From the NCBI RefSeq assembly GCF_031344055.1, contig NZ_JADBEN010000001.1: a stretch of DNA of 64,000 bases, one strand, 5' to 3'. Source of the DNA: Methylobacillus flagellatus_A. GTDB lineage: Bacteria > Pseudomonadota > Gammaproteobacteria > Burkholderiales > Methylophilaceae. Every line of letters begins with the position of its first letter. Within the stretch, counting starts at the first letter, position 1. Below, piece after piece: positions 1 through 7,758 of the stretch. The translations under genes were made by a program, and so were the position numbers. The notes under the pieces were generated by a model. The model had not been told where the DNA came from and did no database searches. It worked only from the letters and a program-made list of their open reading frames with translations.

Positions 1-630
1 GGCCAGAAGTGCGAGCCATATGAAATCCTCACGGTGGACCTTGAAGACGACTGCCAGGGCGCCGTGATGGAAGAGCTGGGCCGCCGCCGCGGCGAGCTGC
101 AGAACATGGAGTCCGACGGCAACGGCCGCACCCGCCTGGAATACAAGATTCCGGCACGCGGCCTGATCGGCTTCCAGAGCGAATTCCTCACCATGACGCG
201 CGGTACTGGCCTCATGGCGCACATTTTTGACGAATACGCCCCGGTGAAGGCGGATATGCCTGGCCGCCGCAATGGGGTGCTGATTTCTTCCGAACAGGGC
301 GAAGCCGTGGCTTATGCCTTGTGGAAGCTGCAGGATCGCGGCCGCATGTTCTCTTCCCCTGGCGATAAGCTATACGAAGGCATGATCATTGGTATCCATA
401 GCCGCGACAACGACCTGGTGGTCAACCCGATCAAGGGCAAGCAGCTGACCAACGTCCGCGCTTCCGGCACCGATGAGGCTGTGCGCCTGGTCCCGCCCGT
501 GCAGCTCACCCTGGAATCGGCAGTCGAGTTTATCGATGACGACGAGCTGGTGGAAATCACCCCCAAGAACATTCGTATCCGCAAGCGCTACCTGCTGGAG
601 CACGAGCGCAAGCGTGCCGCCAAGGACTAA
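1..630 (+). CDS. typA: TypA/BipA translational GTPase, C-terminal part (5' truncated by window)
   Basis: The frame is open from base 1, so the GTPase domain and start codon lie outside the window; about 209 C-terminal residues remain. TypA/BipA is an EF-G-like GTPase that binds the ribosome and supports 50S assembly and growth under stress. Seen here are family signatures of the C-terminal half: PARGLIGFQSEFLTMTRGTG, then EGMIIGIHSRDNDL and NPIKGKQLTNVRASGTDEA, ending in a basic tail (KRYLLEHERKRAAKD). A strong intrinsic terminator follows directly, so this gene ends its transcription unit. An internal ATG at 34 is not the start, because conserved coding sequence continues upstream of it. Confidence 0.95.
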   Translation, partial: GQKCEPYEILTVDLEDDCQGAVMEELGRRRGELQNMESDGNGRTRLEYKIPARGLIGFQSEFLTMTRGTGLMAHIFDEYAPVKADMPGRRNGVLISSEQGEAVAYALWKLQDRGRMFSSPGDKLYEGMIIGIHSRDNDLVVNPIKGKQLTNVRASGTDEAVRLVPPVQLTLESAVEFIDDDELVEITPKNIRIRKRYLLEHERKRAAKD

Positions 631-654
631 TCGTTCTTTATATCGGAATAAACC

Positions 655-679
655 AAACCCCGGCTTGCCGGGGTTTTTT
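655..679 (+). terminator. Intrinsic terminator of typA
   Basis: A perfect 10-bp stem (655-664 with 667-676, arms AAACCCCGGC/GCCGGGGTTT) runs into a short T-tract, 25 bases after the typA stop codon. Confidence 0.9.
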
Positions 680-778
680 CTTTTCAAGGCCTGGCAATGG
701 CGTCGTGTTTAAAATTGTTTCAAATTTGTAACAGAAACTATTGCCAGGGTGATGCCCCTTCATGCAGAATGCCTATAA

Positions 779-796
779 ATATACAAAATTGTATAT
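779..796. promoter_or_regulatory. AT-rich inverted repeat upstream of the TPR/oxygenase gene, possible operator
   Basis: The arms ATATACAA (779-786) and TTGTATAT (789-796) are perfect inverted repeats around a 2-base centre. They lie about 85 bases before the next start codon. A TATAAT hexamer at 856-861 could be a -10 element, but no good -35 is seen at the right spacing. The regulator is unknown; this is a pattern observation only. Confidence 0.35.
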
Positions 797-879
797 ATCC
801 CGCACCGTGGGGAACGGTACGGTTTTGCATCAGCGGCCGATAGAGCCGCAATGCATATAATGAACTATGGAGATGTGGT

Positions 880-2601
880 ATGAAGCAAGGTGTGCAGGCG
901 GCCAGGCAGCCTGGCCAGGGCGAGGTTCATGCGCTTTTCAACCTATACAATACTGGCCAGTTGAATGCGGCGGAGGCGAGGGCGCGCGCATTGCTCAAGC
1001 AATATCCCGGGGCGCTGGTCGTCTACAACGTGCTTGGGGTCGCGCTCGAGGGACAGGGCAAGCTCCAGGACGCGGTGCAGTGCTACCGCAAGGCGCTGGC
1101 CATCAATCCCTCGATTTCCGAGATGCACTTCAATCTTGGATCGGTGTTGTCCCAGCTTGGGCATGACGATGAAGCGGTCACCTCGTATCGGCGGGCCATC
1201 CAGATCAGCCCGGGTCTCGCGGTAGCGCATTTCAACCTTGGCGCCTTGTTGCAGAAAAAACAGTCGATTGACGAGGCGATTAAGCACTACCGCCAAGCCG
1301 TCGTGATCGAGCCGGGGTTTTTCGAGGCTTACGGCGCCATGGGCACCGCCTTGCAGCAGCAGGGTCATCTCGATGATGCGATTGCATGCTATCGCCAGTC
1401 GCTGGCGATTTCCGACCATGCGCAAGGACATTTCAACCTGGCGACCGCCTTGCGCGACCGCGGCGGGCTGGAGCAGGCCATTTCGCATTACCGCCAGGCG
1501 ATTGCCCTGCAGCCGAACTATGCCGATGCGCACAATAACCTCGGCGAGGTGTTCCGCGATCAGGGCAATATGGAAAACGCCGTGACCTGCTACCTACAGG
1601 CCTTGCGTATGAAGCCCGGCCACCGGGCGGCCTCCTTCAATATGGCGCAGTTCCTTTACGATGCCGGGCGCTTCATCGAAGCGATCCCCTATTTCGAGGA
1701 TTCGCAGCAGGAAGACTGGCAAGAGAGAATCCTCTATTGCCTCTACAAGTCGGAGCAGTACGAGATATTCCGCCGCCGCTTGCTGCCCATGCTGGCAGCC
1801 AGGGAGCATGTCTCGCCTTTCCTCGCGACCTTGTCCACGCATTATGCGACCAACTTCCATACCGAGGATGCCTACCGCTTCTGCAAGCAACCCATGGATT
1901 TCATCTTTCACCGCAGCATCAAGCCCCTGGCAGAGCCGGGCAGCGCTTTGCTGTCGCAATTGCTCGACGACATCCAGCTCACGGAAATCGCCGAGCGCAA
2001 GCAAGGCCGCCTGCATCATGGCATGCAGTCTGCCGGCAACCTGTTCAAGCGCAAGGAGGATTCATTCTGCGAGCTCGCGGACTTGATCCGCGCCGAGGTA
2101 TCGGCCTATGCGCAGGCATTCCAGGGACGGGACTGCGACCTCATGCGGCACTTTCCCGAACAGGTCGAGTTCGCCAGCTCATGGTACGTGCGCATGCGCC
2201 AGGGCGGGCACTTGACTTCCCATATCCATGAGATCGGCTGGTTGAGCGGCTGCGTCTATCTGGCGCTGCCGCGGCAGGTGGAAGGACGCGATGACGGCTG
2301 TATCGAGTTCAGCACCCATGGCGACGACTATCCCAAGCTGCATGACGATTTCCCTGTGAAGACCATCAGGCCTTCGGTAGGCGATATCGTGCTGTTTCCA
2401 TCCTCGCTCTTCCACCGCACCGTACCGTTTCACTCGGACGAGGAGCGCATCTGCATTGCGTTCGACATCAAGCCGTCGGCGCGGTTTTCCCAAGGCATGC
2501 TGAGCTTCAACAGCATGAAGGTCATGGCATTGGCAGCATTCAACCTGATTGTGGCCGAGATTGCGGAAATATCGGCCTGGTCATTGAGAGTATTCGTCTA
2601 G
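880..2601 (+). CDS. TPR-repeat protein with C-terminal 2OG-Fe(II) oxygenase-like domain
   Basis: This 573-residue protein starts at an ATG with GGAG eight bases upstream. Residues about 15-290 are back-to-back tetratricopeptide repeats (recurring pattern AHFNLGALL...DEAIKHYRQAV.IEP). Residues about 430-550 resemble the putative 2OG-Fe(II) oxygenase family found in TPR proteins: SSWYVRMRQGGHLTSHIHEI carries candidate proximal iron ligands near residue 448, FHRTVPF a distal His near 512, and RICIAFD an Arg that could bind 2-oxoglutarate. The substrate cannot be told; TPR units suggest a protein or glycoprotein target. The last 25 residues are hydrophobic and look unrelated to the oxygenase fold. 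It is a single-gene unit between a terminator upstream and one downstream. Confidence 0.8.
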   Translation: MKQGVQAARQPGQGEVHALFNLYNTGQLNAAEARARALLKQYPGALVVYNVLGVALEGQGKLQDAVQCYRKALAINPSISEMHFNLGSVLSQLGHDDEAVTSYRRAIQISPGLAVAHFNLGALLQKKQSIDEAIKHYRQAVVIEPGFFEAYGAMGTALQQQGHLDDAIACYRQSLAISDHAQGHFNLATALRDRGGLEQAISHYRQAIALQPNYADAHNNLGEVFRDQGNMENAVTCYLQALRMKPGHRAASFNMAQFLYDAGRFIEAIPYFEDSQQEDWQERILYCLYKSEQYEIFRRRLLPMLAAREHVSPFLATLSTHYATNFHTEDAYRFCKQPMDFIFHRSIKPLAEPGSALLSQLLDDIQLTEIAERKQGRLHHGMQSAGNLFKRKEDSFCELADLIRAEVSAYAQAFQGRDCDLMRHFPEQVEFASSWYVRMRQGGHLTSHIHEIGWLSGCVYLALPRQVEGRDDGCIEFSTHGDDYPKLHDDFPVKTIRPSVGDIVLFPSSLFHRTVPFHSDEERICIAFDIKPSARFSQGMLSFNSMKVMALAAFNLIVAEIAEISAWSLRVFV

Positions 2602-2611
2602 ATCGTTTTCT

Positions 2612-2667
2612 GGCCGCCCCGGGCTTCTCCTTGCTTTCCCTGATCTGGTCCGGGGCGGCCTTTTTTT
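2612..2667 (+). terminator. Intrinsic terminator after the TPR/oxygenase gene
   Basis: The arms GGCCGCCCCGG (2612-2622) and CCGGGGCGGCC (2650-2660) form a perfect 11-bp stem with a 27-base loop, followed by seven T residues. Confidence 0.9.
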
Positions 2668-2711
2668 GCTGGTTTTTTCTTCCTGCTGAGAAGCGCAATC
2701 CGGCCGCCAAC

Positions 2712-2830
2712 TAAGAGCGGCTAACAAAACTCCACGAAGCGATCCTGGCTAGGCGCTCTGCCGCAGACACTACAAGCAGTACGACAAGGCAGCGCAACAA
2801 CGTCGGGAGAGTTTTGTTAGCTGCCCTAAA
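2712..2830. repeat. Palindromic intergenic repeat (REP/MITE-like), about 120 bp
   Basis: The element is bounded by perfect 13-base inverted termini, GCTAACAAAACTC (2720-2732) and GAGTTTTGTTAGC (2809-2821). Similarity extends a little outward on both sides. Weaker internal complementarity (GCGCTCTGCC against GGCAGCGC) would let the whole element fold into one long hairpin. It sits between a terminator and rmuC and contains no ORF. No second copy was found in this window, so its repeat nature is inferred from its structure. Confidence 0.6.
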
Positions 2831-2874
2831 AGGTCAGCAGACGCCGGCGAGGGATGCGTTATAATTTCATCCCT

Positions 2875-4200
2875 ATGACAGATATATTGCTTCTCCTTGC
2901 CGCATTCGCTTCCCTATTGCTCCTGCTCTGGCTCGCCTACCGCCAAACACGGAGCGGCGACGCTAACCGGTTGCTGTTGCAGCAACTGGAGGAAAAGCAC
3001 CGCGAGATGCTGCGCGATCTCAATGACGGTCTGAATAAACTGGGGGACCGCCTCAATCAATCTTCAAGTGAACAGGCAGAGCGCCTGCGTGCCGCGGTTG
3101 CACAAGAGCTGCAACAGACGCGCGATGCCATGAAGGCCTTGGAATTGAGCCAGATAGAAAACCTGGCGCAAACGCGCGAAACCATGCTGGAGCGCTTGCA
3201 TGTCACATTGGCCGAACAGGGCAAGGCCGAGCAGGCATTGATCCAGGACACCATGCTCAAGGCCACGACGCAGCTCACAGGCAGTGTCGAAGCCTTGACC
3301 AAGACGGTGGACGGCCGTCTCGAGCAGATCGGCGGCAAGGTTTCGGAACGGCTGGACGAGGGGTTCAAGAAAACGAATGATACCTTTGTGCGCGTGATGG
3401 AACGCCTGGCCACCATCGACGAAGCGCAGAAAAAGATCGACGGCTTGACCACCAACGTGGTGAGCCTGCAGGAACTGCTTGGCGACAAGCGCTCCCGTGG
3501 CGCTTTCGGCGAAGTGCAGCTTGAGGCCCTGGTGCGCAATGTGCTGCCCGTGACCTCCTATGCCATGCAGCATGTGCTGAGCAACGGCACCCGCGTCGAT
3601 TGCGCCTTGTTCCTGCCCGAGCCTACCGGCACCGTGGCGGTGGATTCCAAGTTCCCGCTGGAAAACTATCACCGCATGTTGGATCGCGATATTGCCGATG
3701 CGGAACGCATTACTGCGCAACGCCAGTTCAAAACCGATGTCAAAAAACATGTCGATGACATCGCCGGCAAGTACATCATCCCCAACGTCACTTCGGACGG
3801 CGCGGTGATGTTCATCCCGGCAGAGGCCGTGTTCGCCGAGATCCACGCTTATCATCCCGACCTTGTCGATTACGCGATGAGCCGTAGGGTGTGGGTGGTG
3901 TCTCCCACCACCTTGATGGCGGTGCTCAATACCGCGCGCGCAGTGCTCAAGGACGTGGAGACGCGCAAGCAGGTGCATATCATCAAGGACGAGCTGGGCA
4001 AGCTTTCCAAGGAGTTCTCGCGCTTCGACGTACGCATGAAGAAGCTTGCCGACCATATCCGCCAGGCGCACGAAGACGTGCAGGACGTACATACCACCAG
4101 CCAGAAGATATCGCGCCGCTTCGCGCAGATCGAGCGCGTGGAGCTGGAAGGCGAGCCGCAGACCGGCCTGGCATTGCCCGACAACGATTTAGAGGAGTAA
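2875..4200 (+). CDS. rmuC: DNA recombination protein RmuC homologue
   Basis: The 441-residue product has an N-terminal membrane segment (about residues 3-20, ILLLLAAFASLLLLLWLAY), a long coiled coil (about 30-190) and the RmuC domain (about 200-400; LGDKRSRGAFGEVQLEALV, VDSKFPLENY, FIPAEAVFAE, VVSPTTLMAVLNTARAV). RmuC limits inversions and is tied to restriction-like nuclease folds; its exact biochemistry is unsettled. I chose the ATG at 2875 because it places the membrane anchor at the terminus. An ATG at 2854 would add seven residues. Neither start has a convincing ribosome site, and a TATAAT at 2860-2865 would give an almost leaderless transcript. The next small gene begins 5 bases after the stop. 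Confidence 0.9.
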   Translation: MTDILLLLAAFASLLLLLWLAYRQTRSGDANRLLLQQLEEKHREMLRDLNDGLNKLGDRLNQSSSEQAERLRAAVAQELQQTRDAMKALELSQIENLAQTRETMLERLHVTLAEQGKAEQALIQDTMLKATTQLTGSVEALTKTVDGRLEQIGGKVSERLDEGFKKTNDTFVRVMERLATIDEAQKKIDGLTTNVVSLQELLGDKRSRGAFGEVQLEALVRNVLPVTSYAMQHVLSNGTRVDCALFLPEPTGTVAVDSKFPLENYHRMLDRDIADAERITAQRQFKTDVKKHVDDIAGKYIIPNVTSDGAVMFIPAEAVFAEIHAYHPDLVDYAMSRRVWVVSPTTLMAVLNTARAVLKDVETRKQVHIIKDELGKLSKEFSRFDVRMKKLADHIRQAHEDVQDVHTTSQKISRRFAQIERVELEGEPQTGLALPDNDLEE

Positions 4201-4205
4201 ACAAT

Positions 4206-4385
4206 ATGAGCGATGAACAAGGCCTGATCATGCTGATCCAGCAATATGCCAGCAAGTTCGGCATCACCTTCAGTTCGAGCCTGATGGACAATGAAGAGCA
4301 CAAGCAAAAATTATTGGTGCTGATGATGGATGCCATCAATGGCAAGCGCGGCCCGGTGACCGACCAGGACGTGACCGGCGCATGA
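4206..4385 (+). CDS. Conserved small protein overlapping moaD, function unknown
   Basis: This is a 59-residue acidic protein (MSDEQGLIMLIQQYASKFGI...) without a signal peptide or membrane segment. The start is supported by GAGGAG about seven bases upstream. Its stop overlaps the moaD start in an ATGA, which points to translational coupling. I do not recognise a family. Its position between rmuC and the molybdopterin synthase genes is the only clue and does not prove a role in cofactor synthesis. Confidence 0.75.
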   Translation: MSDEQGLIMLIQQYASKFGITFSSSLMDNEEHKQKLLVLMMDAINGKRGPVTDQDVTGA

Positions 4386-4633
4386 TTCAACTGCTGTATT
4401 TCGCCAGGTTGCGCGAAACGCTGGGTAGCGATGGCGAAAACCTGGACTGGCCTGAGCCTGGAACTATCTCCGCATTGAAGCACAAGCTGGCCGGGCGCGG
4501 CGGTGCCTGGCAGGAACAGTTTGCCGGCAACGCCAGCCTGCGTGCGGCCGTCAATCAGGAGCTGGTGCCGGATTCGGCGCTGGTGCAGCCGGGCGACGAG
4601 GTAGCATTCTTCCCGCCCGTCACGGGAGGCTGA
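4382..4633 (+). CDS. moaD: Molybdopterin synthase sulfur carrier subunit MoaD
   Basis: MoaD is the small ubiquitin-like subunit that carries sulfur as a C-terminal thiocarboxylate to make molybdopterin from cPMP. The 83-residue product starts IQLLYFARLRETLG and ends FFPPVTGG, with the obligatory terminal Gly-Gly. It overlaps the preceding small gene by four bases, and moaE starts on the base after its stop codon. The pair is thus expected to be made stoichiometrically. Confidence 0.95.
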   Translation: MIQLLYFARLRETLGSDGENLDWPEPGTISALKHKLAGRGGAWQEQFAGNASLRAAVNQELVPDSALVQPGDEVAFFPPVTGG

Positions 4634-5083
4634 ATGACGGCACGCGTGCAGGAGCAGGATTTCGACGTAGGCGAGGAAATCACCCGCTTGCGTCTGCAGT
4701 ACCCCCAGGCGGGCGCGGTAGTGTCATTCACCGGGCAGGTGCGCGACCTGAATGACGGCGATGCCGTTTCCAGCCTGACGCTGGAGCATTATCCCGGCAT
4801 GACCGAGAAATCGCTTGCCGCCATTATCGAGCAGGCAAGACAGCGCTGGCCGATACTTGATGCGGTCGTGATCCATCGCATCGGGACGCTGCAGCCGCAG
4901 GCGCAGATCGTGCTGGTCGTCGTGGCAAGCGCACACCGGGGCGATGCCTTTGCCGCCTGCGAGTTCATCATGGACTATCTCAAGACCGAAGCGCCTTTCT
5001 GGAAAAAGGAAGCGACTCCGGAAGGTGAAAAATGGCTGGATTCCCGCGAAAGCGACCAGTCTGCGCGCGAGCGCTGGCAATAG
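4634..5083 (+). CDS. moaE: Molybdopterin synthase catalytic subunit MoaE
   Basis: This 149-residue protein forms the heterotetramer with MoaD and transfers two sulfurs to cyclic pyranopterin monophosphate. Recognisable motifs are VVSFTGQVRDLN, LEHYPGM, VIHRIGTLQPQ and MDYLKTEAPFWKKE, which holds the catalytic lysines. It lies immediately after moaD with no gap. No other moa, mob or moe gene is in the window. Confidence 0.95.
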   Translation: MTARVQEQDFDVGEEITRLRLQYPQAGAVVSFTGQVRDLNDGDAVSSLTLEHYPGMTEKSLAAIIEQARQRWPILDAVVIHRIGTLQPQAQIVLVVVASAHRGDAFAACEFIMDYLKTEAPFWKKEATPEGEKWLDSRESDQSARERWQ

Positions 5084-5121
5084 CATTCCTGCAACCTCAA
5101 CCCTGACAACATGCCCATCTG

Positions 5122-7266
5122 ATGCTAAGCAAGCTGACACCGCAACAACTCAATATATCCATTCATCCGCACACCCTGGGATTCGATACCACCGCAGAAT
5201 TGCTGCCGGATGACCGGCATGCGACACAATGGATAGGCCAGGAGCGTGCATTTGCAGCGGCTAGCTTAGGCTTGCGCATGCAGCATCCCGGCTACCATAT
5301 GCTGGTGATCGGCGAGCCCGGTTCCGGCCGGACCTCGTTGATGAAGAGCCTGATGGAACGGGCGCTGGCGCAGCAGTCGGTGCCGCCGGACCTGGTGTAC
5401 CTGCTGAACTTCCAGCTGCCGGAAAAGCCAATCCTGTTGCGCCTGCAAGCAGGCAAGGGGAGCGAGCTGCGGCATTTGCTCGACCAATTTGCACGCAGGC
5501 AATTGCGGACCATTCCCGCCCTGCTGCAGTCAAGAATTCCGGGTGAGTCCCGGCATGGCAGCCCTGCAGCCGTTAGCCCCGAGGGCAATCTCAAGTCGTC
5601 CCTGGAGCAAGAGCTGGCGAAGATTCGCCAGCAAATACTGCCGGGCCTGCTCGAACCTGAACTGTTCGACCGCTGGTCAGCGCAGCTGGTGCAGGAAGTG
5701 CTCGATAATACCGAACTGTTCGCCTTGGCGGCCAATAACGAAACCGATGAAATGCAGGAAGCTTTTCTCGGGCGGTTTCGCGCCAATCTCCTGCTCAGCA
5801 ACCACGACCTCGCCGGAAGCCCAGTCATCTATGACGACGATCCCAGCCATACCTCGCTGTTTGGAGGCGTGGAGGCGTCGGCTGACCATCACTTGGCGGA
5901 TTTCATGCGCCTCAAGGCAGGCAATTTGTTGCGCGCCAACGGCGGCGTGCTGATCCTGCACCTGGAGGATATCCTTGGCGACCAGCAGGCAGGGGCGAAC
6001 CCATTGCTGGAAAAGCTGGGGCGCGTATTGCGCAACCGCAAGCTGCAGATCGAGGATGCAGGCAGCGCCTCAGGCAATGCCGCATTGAATGCGCTGACGC
6101 CCGATGCCCTGCCGCTCGATTTCAAGCTGATCCTGGTGGCGAGCCGCGACGATTATTACCACTTGCACGAGCAGCATGCGCCTTTCCTGGAATATTTCCG
6201 CATCAAGGTCGAGTTCGCGGACAGCGCAAAAGCCACGCCCGATGTGTATCGCCAGGTAGCCGGCTATATCGCGCGTTGTTCGGCTGAAAACAGCTTGCCG
6301 CATTTCACTGCCGCCGCGGTGGCGCGTTTGCTCCAGGTATTGCACGAGTGGGAGGAGGACCAGTCCCGGGTCAGCCTGGCGCTTGGGCGCTTGCTGCCTT
6401 TGCTACATGAGGCGGCGGCCTTGGCGTCACAGGGCGGCGCAGTCGATGCGGCAGAGGTCGAGCAGGCGTTGTCGGCAACGCGGCAGCGCCACGATTATGC
6501 CGAGGAGCAGATCAGGGATTCCATCCTCGACGGCGAGCTGAAGATAGCGGTGACGGGGCGCCAGGTAGGGCGCATCAACGGCCTGACCCATATCGACATG
6601 GGGGATGCCGCGTTCGGGTCGCCGGTGCAGATTTCCGCACGCTGCCATCCCGGCCGGCACGGCATCATCAATATCGACCGCGAGGTCAAGCTGACGGGGC
6701 CGCAACATGACAAGGGCATGTTCATCCTGCAGCACTGGCTGGCCGCCATGTTCGTGCAGCAGGCGCCTTTGTCGCTCAACGCTTCACTGGTGTTCGAGCA
6801 GGAGTATCATGGCGTGGAGGGCGACTCCGCCTCCTGCGCCGAGTTATATGCTTTGCTTTCCGGCCTTTCTGGCTTGCCATTGGCGCAAGGCATCGCAGTG
6901 ACGGGCGCATTGAACCAGCACGGCGAGGTGCTGCCGATAGGCGGGATCAACGAAAAAATAGAAGGGCATTTCCGTCTGTGCGAAAAGCTGGGGCTCGACG
7001 GCCAACAAGGCGTATTGCTGCCGGCAAGCAACCTGCGCCACGTGCTGCTGCATCAGGATGTCATCCGTGCAATGGCGGAGGGCAGGTTCCATCTCTATGC
7101 CATGGAGCACGTGCTGGACGGGATAGAGCTGTTGACCGGATTGGCGGCGGGCAGTGCGGATGCAGCCGGTGTTTATCCGGCCGACACTGTGCTTGGCCAT
7201 GTGCAGCGCAGCTTGCAGGCCTACCAGGACATCTACCAGCGTAATCACCACCATACGGGCCAATAG
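5122..7266 (+). CDS. Lon-family ATP-dependent protease (YcbZ/LonB-like AAA protein)
   Basis: The 714-residue product is close to the usual length of proteobacterial YcbZ-type Lon proteases. The N-terminal AAA module has a Walker A, GEPGSGRTS, near residues 63-71. The ATPase region is interrupted and helical (roughly 100-260). The C-terminal Lon protease domain (about 480-690) keeps the Ser-Lys dyad: Ser about 568 in GVEGDSASCAELYALLS and Lys about 611 in GGINEKIEGHF. It lacks the N-terminal substrate-binding domain of classical Lon. The ATG at 5122 directly follows moaE by 38 bases. hslR starts one base after its stop, suggesting co-transcription. Its substrates are not predictable. Confidence 0.9.
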   Translation: MLSKLTPQQLNISIHPHTLGFDTTAELLPDDRHATQWIGQERAFAAASLGLRMQHPGYHMLVIGEPGSGRTSLMKSLMERALAQQSVPPDLVYLLNFQLPEKPILLRLQAGKGSELRHLLDQFARRQLRTIPALLQSRIPGESRHGSPAAVSPEGNLKSSLEQELAKIRQQILPGLLEPELFDRWSAQLVQEVLDNTELFALAANNETDEMQEAFLGRFRANLLLSNHDLAGSPVIYDDDPSHTSLFGGVEASADHHLADFMRLKAGNLLRANGGVLILHLEDILGDQQAGANPLLEKLGRVLRNRKLQIEDAGSASGNAALNALTPDALPLDFKLILVASRDDYYHLHEQHAPFLEYFRIKVEFADSAKATPDVYRQVAGYIARCSAENSLPHFTAAAVARLLQVLHEWEEDQSRVSLALGRLLPLLHEAAALASQGGAVDAAEVEQALSATRQRHDYAEEQIRDSILDGELKIAVTGRQVGRINGLTHIDMGDAAFGSPVQISARCHPGRHGIINIDREVKLTGPQHDKGMFILQHWLAAMFVQQAPLSLNASLVFEQEYHGVEGDSASCAELYALLSGLSGLPLAQGIAVTGALNQHGEVLPIGGINEKIEGHFRLCEKLGLDGQQGVLLPASNLRHVLLHQDVIRAMAEGRFHLYAMEHVLDGIELLTGLAAGSADAAGVYPADTVLGHVQRSLQAYQDIYQRNHHHTGQ

Positions 7267-7267
7267 C

Positions 7268-7663
7268 ATGAGCGAACAGGACAACAAGTGCCGCCTGGAC
7301 AAATGGCTCTGGGCCGCAAGATTTTTCAAGACCCGCAGCCTGGCGACGGATGCCATCGATACCGGCAAGATACATGTGGACGGAGACCGCGTTAAGCCGG
7401 CTAAGGAAGTCCGTCTGGGGCAAGTGATTCACATCCGCCGCAAGGAGCTGGAAATGGAAGTCATCGTGCGCGGGCTTAGCACGCAACGCCGCGGCGCGCC
7501 AGAAGCGGCGCTATTGTATGAAGAAACCCCTGAAAGCATGGCCAAGCGCGAGAACCTTGCCGTGACCCGCGAGCATGAGCATGCACAGCGCGAACGCGGC
7601 ATGGGGCGCCCCACCAAGCGCCAGCGCCGCGACATCAAGAAGTTTACCGGTATCGATTGGTAG
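7268..7663 (+). CDS. hslR: Hsp15-like S4 RNA-binding heat-shock protein
   Basis: The 131-residue protein begins with an S4 RNA-binding domain (CRLDKWLWAARFFKTRSLAT ... GKIHVDGDRVKPAKEVRLGQ) and has a basic, helical C-terminus (GRPTKRQRRDIKKF), as in Hsp15. Hsp15 binds stalled 50S subunits carrying peptidyl-tRNA and helps recycle them after heat shock. The start is the ATG one base after the stop of the Lon-type protease. That pairing of a protease and a ribosome-rescue factor fits a stress unit. Confidence 0.9.
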   Translation: MSEQDNKCRLDKWLWAARFFKTRSLATDAIDTGKIHVDGDRVKPAKEVRLGQVIHIRRKELEMEVIVRGLSTQRRGAPEAALLYEETPESMAKRENLAVTREHEHAQRERGMGRPTKRQRRDIKKFTGIDW

Positions 7664-7725
7664 CGCCCCTTGCCTTGTGGCGCCAGTTTGACACGCTTCT
7701 GAAACTAATAGAGTTCTGAGGTAAT

Positions 7726-7742
7726 GCCTGACCAAGTCAGGC
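7726..7742. other. Short hairpin between convergent genes
   Basis: GCCTGAC (7726-7732) and GTCAGGC (7736-7742) can form a 7-bp stem with a 3-base loop, between hslR and the oppositely oriented radical SAM gene. No T-tract follows on either strand, so a terminator role is uncertain. Confidence 0.3.
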
Positions 7743-7758
7743 TGGGGAGAAAACCAGA

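Noticed and set aside
2854..2874. Upstream ATG of rmuC at 2854 as the start
   Set aside because: It would overlap a likely -10 (TATAAT 2860-2865) and place extra polar residues before the membrane anchor; it remains possible.
3064..4092. 342-codon open frame antisense to rmuC
   Set aside because: The RmuC domain is well conserved on the plus strand and no ribosome site or family supports the antisense frame.
7726..7742. Hairpin as a bidirectional terminator
   Set aside because: No T-tract on either strand, unlike the four clear bidirectional or intrinsic terminators elsewhere in the window.
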